This document shows, in pieces, positions 17,442 through 26,600 of a DNA stretch of 64,000 nt. Position 1 is the first letter of the stretch, and the number at the start of each line of letters is the position of its first letter. This DNA is from CAYWNA01 sp964459305 (GTDB lineage Bacteria > Planctomycetota > Planctomycetia > Pirellulales > Pirellulaceae), in the NCBI GenBank assembly GCA_964459305.1, contig CAYWNA010000014.1, positions 33,288 to 97,287 on the forward strand, in the 5' to 3' direction. Both the position numbers and the translations under genes were made by a program. A model generated the notes under the pieces. That model was not told where the DNA came from. It did no database searches and worked only from the letters and a program-made list of their open reading frames with translations.

Positions 17442-18665
17442 ATGTTAGAAATCCTCCTGGGCGTAACGATGTTCACCGGCGTTGTATTGGCGCTGGTGGT
17501 AGTAATCTTGGCTGCCAGATCCAAACTGGTCGCCTCGGGCGACGTACAGATTCTGGTGAATGACCAGAAGTCGCTGACCGTGCCGGCCGGTGGCAAACTA
17601 TTGGGCAGTCTGGCGAGTGCCGATATTTTCGTGTCCTCCGCATGCGGTGGCGGCGGAACATGCGCGCAGTGCGGTGTCGTGGTATTCGAGGGCGGTGGCG
17701 ACATCCTTCCGACCGAACGGATGCACATTAACCGGCGCCAGGCACGCGAAGGGCACCGTCTCTCCTGCCAAGTGGCCGTCAAGCAGGACATGAAGATCGA
17801 GGTGCCGCCGGAGGCTTTGGAAACGAAGCGCTGGCCGTGCAAGGTACGGTCAAACCGCAACGTGGCCACGTTTATCAAGGAACTGGTGCTGGAACTGCCC
17901 GAAGGCGAGGCGGTGGATTTCAAGGCGGGCGGATACATTCAGATCGAGGCGCCGGCCCATCGGGTGTCGTACAAGAGCTTCGATGTCGACGAGGAATACC
18001 GTCCCGACTGGGACAAGTACGATTTGTGGCGATACGAATCGGTAGTCACCGAGCCGGTAGTGCGGGCCTATTCGATGGCAAACTACCCGGGCGAGCGAGG
18101 CATCATCATGCTGAACGTGCGCATCGCCAGCCCGCCGCCGCGAGCGCCCGAAGGCACGCCGCCCGGCCAGATGTCGTCGTTCATCTTCGACCTCAAGCCC
18201 GGCGACGAAGTCACCATCTCCGGTCCCTTTGGCGAGTTCTTCGTCAACGACACCGACGCCGAGATGGTGTACATCGGAGGCGGTGCCGGCATGGCGCCGA
18301 TGCGGAGTCATATCTTCGAGCTGTTCAAGACTCGCAAAACGTCCCGCAAGGTGTCCTACTGGTACGGCGGACGCAGCGCGTGTGAACTGTTCTACATGGA
18401 GCACTTTGCCGAGATCGAAAAGGAGTTCCCGAATTTCTCGTTCAACATCGGGCTCTCGGAACCCTTGCCGGAAGACCATTGGACCGGCTACACCGGGTTC
18501 ATTCATCAAGTGCTGTACGAGAACTATCTGAAGGATCACCCGGCGCCGGAAGATATCGAATACTACATGTGCGGTCCCCCAATGATGAACGCCGCCGTCT
18601 TCAAGCTGCTTGATGACCTGGGCGTCGAAAGAGAGAATATTTTCTTCGACGACTTCGGCGGTTAG
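17442..18665 (+). CDS. nqrF: Na+-NQR subunit F, NADH-oxidising FAD/2Fe-2S subunit
   Basis: Protein of 407 residues, near the usual 408. An N-terminal membrane helix (about 3-25) is followed by a ferredoxin-like domain with 2Fe-2S cysteines Cys68, Cys74, Cys77 and Cys109. A ferredoxin-reductase domain follows, with the FAD motif RAYSMANYP and NAD-binding motifs GGGAGMAPMRSH and YYMCGPPMMN. It accepts electrons from NADH and feeds them to the other subunits. It is followed 11 bases later by apbE. Confidence 0.95.
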   Translation: MLEILLGVTMFTGVVLALVVVILAARSKLVASGDVQILVNDQKSLTVPAGGKLLGSLASADIFVSSACGGGGTCAQCGVVVFEGGGDILPTERMHINRRQAREGHRLSCQVAVKQDMKIEVPPEALETKRWPCKVRSNRNVATFIKELVLELPEGEAVDFKAGGYIQIEAPAHRVSYKSFDVDEEYRPDWDKYDLWRYESVVTEPVVRAYSMANYPGERGIIMLNVRIASPPPRAPEGTPPGQMSSFIFDLKPGDEVTISGPFGEFFVNDTDAEMVYIGGGAGMAPMRSHIFELFKTRKTSRKVSYWYGGRSACELFYMEHFAEIEKEFPNFSFNIGLSEPLPEDHWTGYTGFIHQVLYENYLKDHPAPEDIEYYMCGPPMMNAAVFKLLDDLGVERENIFFDDFGG

Positions 18666-18676
18666 AGCAACAGACG

Positions 18677-19741
18677 ATGCGGTTATCGAACGCGACGTGG
18701 AAGTGCCTGCGACTTGGAATGCTCGCCGTTCTTTGCTTGGTAGGGTGCCGCGACAATACCAGCGTCAACAGCAACCCTCTCTCCCTCTCCATTTCCGGAT
18801 CCACGATGGGGACGTGGTACAACGTCAAGGTATCGCGGCCTCCGCAGGAATTGACCGCCGAACAGTTGCAGTCCGGCGTCGATGCGCGTTTGGAGGAGAT
18901 CAACCGCGGGATGTCGACGTATCTACCGGAGTCTGAGATTTCCCAATTCAACCGCTTTCGTGGTGAGGATTGGTTCGAAGTCTCGTTGGATACGGTTACT
19001 GTTGTCGCCGCGGCACTCGACGCAAGCGAGCGTACCAATGGCGCCTTCGATGTTACAGTAGGCCCGCTGGTTAACCTGTGGAGCTTCGGCCCGGAAGACC
19101 AACCGGAACGAGTCCCCACGGACGACGAAATTGCAGATGCCAGGGCAGCAGTCGGCTTCCGCCGCGTTGAAGCTCGGCGCCAACCGCCCGCGTTGCGGAA
19201 GACGCTTCCGGACGCTTACGTCGATCTGTCGGGCATCGCCAAGGGATTCGCGGCAGACGCCGTCGCGGAATTGTTGCAGCAACGAGGGGCCACGCGATTC
19301 ATGGTCGAGATCGGCGGCGAGGTGCGTACGGGCGGCCGGAAGGACGATGGAACGCCGTGGCGGATTGGCATCGAACGTCCAGCCAGCGCCATGCGAGACT
19401 ACGACCAGGTGGTCGAGCTTGAACATTGCGCCCTGGCCACGTCAGGTGACTACCGCAATTACTTCGAGCGGGATGGCCGGCGATATTCACACACCATCGA
19501 TCCACGCACGGGATGCCCGGTCGAGCACAAACTCGCGTCGGTCTCGGTTATCGCAACAGACTGCATGTTCGCTGATGCCATGGCCACCGCGCTGACCGTG
19601 ATGGGCCCGGACGATGCTTATCAGCACGCACAGGAAAATGACCTCGACGTTTTGTTGATCATCCGCGGGCCTGACGGGTTCGAGGAAAAGGCCACCGATG
19701 GCTTCATGAAACACTTGGTCCGAAAGACACCCGAAAGATGA
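18677..19741 (+). CDS. apbE: FAD:protein FMN transferase (lipoprotein)
   Basis: Periplasmic, lipid-anchored enzyme that attaches FMN from FAD to the threonine of SGAT-type motifs, here in NqrB and NqrC. It has 354 residues with a lipobox ending at Cys24 (LCLVGC). Family motifs include GSTMGTWYNV, the DLSGIAKGFAADAV segment, GGEVRTGG and YSHTIDPRTG. Its place directly behind nqrF matches its role in complex maturation. It overlaps nqrM by four bases (ATGA). Confidence 0.94.
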   Translation: MRLSNATWKCLRLGMLAVLCLVGCRDNTSVNSNPLSLSISGSTMGTWYNVKVSRPPQELTAEQLQSGVDARLEEINRGMSTYLPESEISQFNRFRGEDWFEVSLDTVTVVAAALDASERTNGAFDVTVGPLVNLWSFGPEDQPERVPTDDEIADARAAVGFRRVEARRQPPALRKTLPDAYVDLSGIAKGFAADAVAELLQQRGATRFMVEIGGEVRTGGRKDDGTPWRIGIERPASAMRDYDQVVELEHCALATSGDYRNYFERDGRRYSHTIDPRTGCPVEHKLASVSVIATDCMFADAMATALTVMGPDDAYQHAQENDLDVLLIIRGPDGFEEKATDGFMKHLVRKTPER

Positions 19742-19968
19742 AACTCTTCGCTATCACATTCATCGTCTTCGCCGTGGCGTTCCTATGCTTGTCCGCGCGT
19801 GCCATATGCGGCAAGACTCGCCTGAAAGGCTCTTGCAGCGATTTGGACGGTAGCTGTGACCATCAAGGCGATGCAAGATGTGGAAACTGCACCTGCCCAT
19901 CGCCGACGGACGCCGACGGGCCTGAAGCAGATCTGGCGACCAGCGAGAGGCCGACCGCATCCGGATAG
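19738..19968 (+). CDS. nqrM: Na+-NQR maturation factor NqrM (DUF539-like)
   Basis: Small 76-residue membrane protein. One N-terminal helix (about 3-20) is followed by a Cys-rich segment with Cys33, Cys40, Cys48, Cys51 and Cys53, including KGSC and CGNCTCP. NqrM of Vibrio has the same layout of one helix plus conserved cysteines and is needed for assembly of the iron centre of the NqrDE pair. Recognition rests on layout, the GSC motif and the overlap with apbE. The C-terminal tail after residue 55 is polar and variable. Confidence 0.8.
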   Translation: MKLFAITFIVFAVAFLCLSARAICGKTRLKGSCSDLDGSCDHQGDARCGNCTCPSPTDADGPEADLATSERPTASG

Positions 19969-20022
19969 CTGCTGTACGGTACGCCTCATCCACCCTTGTC
20001 GTCCGGGCGCAGGGATACGTCT

Positions 20023-20090
20023 GTAGCTGGATTCGCAAGAATTCAGACGAATTACGCCCACATCGCCTGAATTCTTGCGAATCCAGCTAC
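20023..20090 (+). repeat. Perfect palindrome, family A-like
   Basis: The 24-base arms 20023-20046 (beginning GTAGCTGGATTCGC) and 20067-20090 (ending GCGAATCCAGCTAC) are exact reverse complements around a 20-base loop. It lies between nqrM and blaI and could also stop transcription, but no T-run follows. It shares the GTAGCTG/CAGCTAC ends with family A. Confidence 0.75.
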
Positions 20091-20121
20091 GAGGTTTGTC
20101 GACGAATCCTTGCCGTCCCTA

Positions 20122-20172
20122 TTGACGACACCTGACGTCATTGGCTAGAATTACTGACGTCAGGTGTCGTCA
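20122..20172 (+). promoter_or_regulatory. BlaI-type operator overlapping the blaI promoter
   Basis: A perfect 18-base inverted repeat is present: 20123-20140 (TGACGACACCTGACGTCA) and 20155-20172, its exact reverse complement. Inside each arm the 8-mer TGACGTCA is itself palindromic. A promoter is embedded: TTGACG (20122-20127), 18 bases, then TAGAAT (20146-20151). A repressor bound here would block the polymerase. BlaI/MecI family repressors bind dyads in their own promoter, so autoregulation of the downstream pair is the natural reading. Confidence 0.75.
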
Positions 20173-20208
20173 CGCTGCTCAACAGACCATCCACAAGGAG
20201 TCCGCCGG

Positions 20209-20619
20209 ATGCCGGAACCGGAAGGCAAACTCACGGCCGTTCAACACGAGATCATGCAAGTGCTTTGGCAGCGAAGTGAGAGCGGAGCCACCGCCAGCGA
20301 GATATGGCAACAGATTAGCGCCGACCGCGCTGTGGGGCGCACCACCGTTCTAAAGCAGATCCAACGTCTGGAACAACGTAGGTGGCTTTTGCGGACGGGA
20401 GATGCAGGTGTCGCTCGCTACGTCGCGGCCTTGGATCAGCAGCAGACCGCGAAGATGTTGGCGGCCGAGTTTGTGGATGATTTCTTCGACGGCTCGTTGT
20501 GCGATTTGGTGATGAGTGTGCTGGGGTCGCGAAAGCTCCAGGCTGGCGACGTACAGCGTTTGCAGCAACTCCTGGACGATCACGCCGCCGGGCGCGGTGA
20601 GAGGAGGAAGCGGACATGA
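20209..20619 (+). CDS. BlaI/MecI-family repressor
   Basis: Winged-helix transcription repressor of 136 residues from ATG 20209 (MPEPEGKLTAVQHEIMQVLW), with AAGGAG 10 bases upstream. It has the family pattern of an N-terminal winged helix (AVGRTTVLKQIQRLEQRRWL) and a C-terminal dimerisation and cleavage region (AAEFVDDFFDGSLCDLVMSVL). Such repressors are cleaved when the membrane metallopeptidase partner senses its signal. The partner is encoded immediately downstream with a four-base overlap (ATGA). The operator at 20122-20172 sits 37 bases before the start codon. Confidence 0.9.
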   Translation: MPEPEGKLTAVQHEIMQVLWQRSESGATASEIWQQISADRAVGRTTVLKQIQRLEQRRWLLRTGDAGVARYVAALDQQQTAKMLAAEFVDDFFDGSLCDLVMSVLGSRKLQAGDVQRLQQLLDDHAAGRGERRKRT

Positions 20620-23600
20620 ATTCGATCGAGCCTTTTCTGCCGACTCCGCAGACGGTGCTGTATTTGGGGAACCTCGCCCTCGCGGTGCTATGGTCGTGCG
20701 GCGCGGGTTTGCTGGGGGCGTTCGTCTGTCGGCGGCGGTTGGCGCCGACTCGCCATAGCCTGGTTTTGCTGAGTTTGGTGTTGGTTGTGGCTTCGCCCGC
20801 GTTGGTTTGGCTGGCGGGCCAAGCTGGGATTGGTCAGTTGCAGGTTGCGCTGAGCGCACATGGCGACTCCGCCGCCAATCCGGACGTCGTCCCAGACGCA
20901 CAACACACGACCCTCGATGTCCCAGAAGAACCACGGGCGATGGAGACAGACACGGTACGAGAACGCCCGGCCTTCGTCAGGGAGCGCCCCATGATTATTC
21001 CCGGCGCACCGGCGGAACTACTGCACAACTCGCCTTCCGAACCGCTTCGACTGGTCGACCAGAGGGCAAATCCGCCAGAGACGCGTTCCGCTGCCACAGC
21101 AGTGTGGTGGTGGCCGATCGCACAAGGACTCTCGCTGGTATGGGCGTTGGGCACGGCGGCCAGCCTAGTCGGGCTGGCCCGCAGCTTTGTGCGTCTGGCC
21201 GCGTTTTGTCGCGGACTGCGGGAGCAGCCGGATGGCGGCATGCGGCAAGCGGTGGCGCACGCCGCGGCGCAGCTGGGACTCGAACGCGTTCCGAGGCTGT
21301 TCATCTCGGCCCAGGCCGTTGCGCCCGTCACGTTGGGACTGTTTCGGCCTGCCATCGTGCTGCCAGAAGGATTTGCAGACGATTTGCCTCGGAGCCAGCT
21401 TGACGCCGTGCTCGTCCACGAAATGGCTCACGTGGCCCGTCGCGATCCGTGGATCGGCCTGGCGCAACGACTGGCGGCGGCTCTCTATTGGTGGTGCCCG
21501 CCCGTGCATCGGCTCAACAGGCACCTTGCCGATTTGCGCGAGGAACTGTGCGACAACCACGTGCTCCGCAGTCAAGGCGACGGAGCAGATTTTGCCGAGG
21601 TGCTGGTGAAGCTTGCCAAGCGCGTCGTCAAGCCGACGCCGTTGCCGGGTACGGTAAGTGTATTCGAATATCGGCGAGCTCGCGAGCATTCGCTCGCCCT
21701 CGAACATCGCGTCCGCAGATTGCTTTCCACGGAGACAATTCCGATGACCCGCATGAATCGTATTGGCATGGCGTTGGTGGTCCTTGGGGGATTGGGGATG
21801 ACGGTTTTGGTTTCCCTGTCACACGTTCGTGCTGCCGAGGAGGATGCCCCGGCAGCGGATGTCGGCGTGACGGACTCGCCTGCGAGCGTGCCCAATGCGA
21901 GCGAGAACGAGCCGGTAGCGGACGCCCCCGCCAAACCGAACGAGATGCTCGAAGCAACCGAGACTAGTCTAGACCCGGCGGCCGTGATTGCGGAGATCGA
22001 GCGACTGGGCGGAGGAGTTACGCATGACGAGGAAAGCCCCGGGAGGCCGGTGATCGGAGTAATGCTGCGCGGAGACGAGTACACGGATGCATTCCTTGAA
22101 CGCCTGAAGGTGTTCGACAACCTTCAAGAGCTTGAACTCATCAGAACCCGGATCACCGAAGGCGGCGTGAAGCATTTGAAGCGGCTCGGCCAACTGCAGA
22201 CCCTAATCATATCCAGAGCCCCGGTCAGCGATGCCTTTCTGCAGCGTCTTCAGGAACTGCCGCAACTCCAGCGGCTCCGCCTGAACTCGACGCAGCTTGG
22301 AAATGCAGATCTGAAGCACGTCGGCCGATTGCCCCAACTCAAAGTCTTGGGTCTATACGACAACCCGGTTACCGACAACGGGCTCCTGCATTTGATCGCC
22401 TTGACTCAGCTTGAACATCTGGGGTTGGGTAAGACGCTCGTCACCGACACGGGCTTGGAGCACCTCAGCGAATTTCCTCAACTCCAGAAGCTCGACCTCT
22501 TGGGCAACAGGATCACGGATGCTGGACTGGAGCACCTTGCGAAACTGGCAGGGCTCCATTACTTGGACATCTCGTATACACAAGTCAGCGATAGCGGTTT
22601 GGAGCACCTTGCGGCGCTGACGGAATTCCGGGATCTGCGTCTGCGGGGAACGCAAGTCACCGGCGCGGGCTTGAAGCATGTCCGCAAGCTGACACGACTG
22701 GACTTAGGCAAGACGCAGGTGACTGATGCCAGTTTGGAGCACCTTGAGACGTTGACGCAACTGCAGGATTTGAGCCTCGCGGTGACGGGAGTCACTGAAG
22801 CGGGCTTGAAGCACCTCGGCGGATTGACACAAATGGTCAGCCTGGACCTTTCACGCACCAAGGTTGGCGATGCCGGACTGGCTCATCTCGATCGATTGAA
22901 GCTGCTCCAGACGCTGAAACTGTACCGTAGCAAGGTCACCGAGGCCGGTTTGGAGCATCTCGTCGGATTGACAAGCCTTGAGAAGCTGGATCTGCCCAGG
23001 TTTCCACTCAGCGACGCCGGTCTGGCCTACCTGCAGGGATTGACACAACTCCAAGGGCTGGATCTGAAGGGGGCCAGCGTCACGGATGCGGGATTGCGGC
23101 ATCTGCGCGGGCTCTCGCAGTTGCAGAAGCTGGATCTCAGCGACACGCAGATCACAGATGCGGCGTTGGAACATCTGCGCGGGCTGAGAAAACTCGTAAA
23201 CCTGGATCTCAGCAACACGCAGGTCACGGGCAGCGGATTGGTTCACCTCGCGGGGCTGAAACAACTGCAGGGGCTGAGGCTGCACAGCACCCGGGTCACG
23301 GATGACGAGCTAACACATCTTTGCGGCTTGATGCAGCTTCACGGCTTGTCGCTCCAAGACACCCAAGTCACGGACGCCGGGCTGGTACATCTGCGCGGAC
23401 TTACGAAACTTGCAGGCTTGAGTCTCACCGGCACCGGGGTCACCGACGACGGGTTGAAGCACCTCCGCGGATTGACGCGACTTTGGGAACTAAGTCTCGA
23501 CAAGACGGAAGTCACGGGCACCGGCTTGGTTCACCTTCACGGGCTGACACGGTTGGAAGATCTTCACCTCGACGATTCGAAGGCCGATATAACGGCCGTC

Positions 23601-26600
23601 CGGGAGTTCAAGCGAGCGCTGCCGCAAGTGCAGATCAAACCCTGGATGCTCGCCTGGGCCTGGGACAATCCTGCCCGCGTCGCGGAACTGGACTTCACGC
23701 CGACCACCAAGAACATCCTCTTGGCCTTGCAGCAGGACACCCGGCTGGAGTTCATCGAGATGCCGTTGGCTGACGTGGTCGCGTACCTCAGGGACCTACA
23801 TGACATCCCCATCCAACTCGATGAGCCGCAATTGCGTGCCTCGCGGATTAGCCCTGATGTGCCGGTGACGCGGAACCTCAAGGGGATCACCTTGCATAGC
23901 GGTCTCCGGTTAATGCTGAGCCAATTGGGATTGACCTACGTTGTCCACGACCACGCCTTGGTGATCACGACGGAGCAGGAGGGCCGGCGATTGGGGCAGC
24001 AAGGCGTCATCAACACACAAGAGATGAAGCGTGAACTTGAGAAGAGCTGGGCATTCGAAGTACAGAACTCCAAAATCGTCACCGCGTTGCATGATGACAC
24101 TCGATTCGAGTTTATCGCGACGCCGCTGGAGGACGTGCTGTCTTTCCTCAAAGATCAACATCAAATTCCCATCGAAATCGACCGGCGAGGTCTGGCTGCG
24201 GTCGGCGTTTTCCCCAATGTGCTCTGTACCTTGGACGTGAAGGGCACAACGCTGGATTCCGCCTTGCGAAAGCTATTCGGCGACCTGGGCCTAACGTACG
24301 TTGTCGACGACGAAGTCCTTCTGATCACGGCGCCAAAGAAAGACGCCCCGGCAGATGCCCCCGCCGATCCGGCCGCACGGGCCAGAGAAGCCGAGGCCGA
24401 TTCAGCGCGTGCAAAGGTGATTACCGAAATCGAGAGTCTGGGAGGCACCGTTTCGCGCGACGAGAATCGTCCAGGTCAACCCGTCTTGGCGGTGTCGTTC
24501 AGCGGAACCCAGCTGAGCGATGCGGCATTAGTGCGATTGTCCATCTTTCCCCAACTGGAAAAACTGTTTCTCAAGGATACGGAGGTCTCCGATGCCGGCT
24601 GGCGCCATGTGAAACGCCTGACGCAACTACAGAAGCTATTTCTCTGGAACACGCAGATGACCAGTACCGCATTGGCGCATCTGCGCGCACTTCCCCGGCT
24701 GCAGAGTCTCACACTCGCCAATACCCAGGTCACCGATGCGGATCTGGTCCACCTGAAAGACCTCGCGCAACTGCAAGAGTTGCGTCTCTTGCGTGCAACG
24801 ATCACCGATGACAAGGTGAAGAATCTGCGAGCGTTAACGCAGCTACAGCGGCTCGACCTTGATGACAATCGGATCACCGATGCCGCTTTGGAGCACTTCC
24901 GTGGGCTGTCCCAACTGGAACGTCTCAGTCTCAACAAGACACAGGTCACAGGAACCGGGTTGGTCCACCTGCGCGGCCTGCCGCGTCTCCAAGAGCTATA
25001 CCTCAACGACACGCCTATCACCGTGGCCGCGGCCACACAACTCAAACGCGCGTTGCCGGACGTCTGGATCGAGCCTCTGGCGGTCGCCGAGGGCTGGACG
25101 ACTCGCGGCCGAAACGAGGTCAGTCCGGCCAGAAAAAAGACCCTCAGGACGCTACGGGAGGACACGCGTCTGGAATTGATCGAAACACCGCTGGAGGACG
25201 TGCTCAAATTCCTCGAATCCCAGCACGAGATCCCCATCCGACTCGATCGGGAGAGTCTGCGAAACGAGACTTCCATGCCGGTAACGCATAAGCTTCGGGG
25301 GATTGCCTTGGCCAGCGCCTTGCGGCTGATACTTGGCCAACTCGGCCTGACCTACGTCGTCACGGACGACGACCTGTTGATTACCACGGTGGAGGGCAGC
25401 CAGCGGCGGATCCAGCAGGGCGCCGTCGGCGCGGAAGATGTGCGGCATGCGATGAGAGACTCTCCGTCCTTCCGCCGGGCACGCGAAGAGATCGATGGTC
25501 GGTTGCGAGATCCGATTGTTCTTCAGTTCATGGACAAACCGCTCCGGGACGCGGTCGCGTCGATCAGAGAAGACCATCACATCCAGATCGCAATCGACCA
25601 GCGAGCGATCGCCGCGGCGGGCATCCGGCCCGACGTGTGCTGCACGGTGAACGTGAAAAGCGTGCCGCTGGCAACCGCTTTGCGAAAGCTGCTGGCCGAC
25701 GTGGGTCTGACCTACGTTGTCGACGACGAGTTCATCCTGATCACGGCGGCCGATAGGAACGCCCCGGCGGATGCCCCTGCCGATCCGGCTGCACCGGCCA
25801 AGGGGGCAGATCCGTTCGGATCGCCCAAGGCAGCCGCGGCCGATCCATTCGCACCGCCTGGAGCAGCCGAGGACGATTCGGAGCAGGGAAAGCTGATTGC
25901 CGAGATTCGGGAGATGCGAGGTTTCGTCAGGCATGACAGAAAGAGCCCTGGCCAGCCGGTGATTGAGGTGTGGCTTGTCGGAAACAAGTACACGGACGCG
26001 TTCCTTGAACGCTTGAAAGTGTTCGACAGTCTGGAAATGCTGGTCCTTGCTTACACCCGCGTCACGGAAGCTGGCCTGATACATCTGAAAGGGCTAAGTC
26101 AGCTGCGGACACTACGTGCATATGGATCTTCGGTCAGCAATGCCTTCTTGGATGGCCTTCAGGAGCTGCCCCAACTCCAGAACCTGCATCTGCATCTGAA
26201 AGTAGACGAGCTTGGAAACGCGAGCTCCGAGCACCTCGGCGGGTTGACGCAAGCGGTTCATCTGAAGCTCATCGGCACGATCGTCTCCGATGCTGGACTC
26301 GCGCACCTCCGAGGAATGACTCAACTCCAGAGGCTCGATCTGTCCGAAACGAAGATCACCGAAGCCGGTTTGCAGCACCTCAGTGGGCTGAGGAGGCTCC
26401 AGAGGCTGGATCTGCCCGACACCCCGCTCAGCGATGCCGGACTGGCCTTCCTCCTGGGATTGTCACAACTGGAAATGCTGGACCTGCGCGGCCGCAATGT
26501 CACGGATTCCGGATTGCGGCATCTGCGCGGGCTATCGCAACTGCAGACGTTGAATCTCAGCGACACGCAAGTCACGGGCGACGGGTTTTCGCATCTCGGC

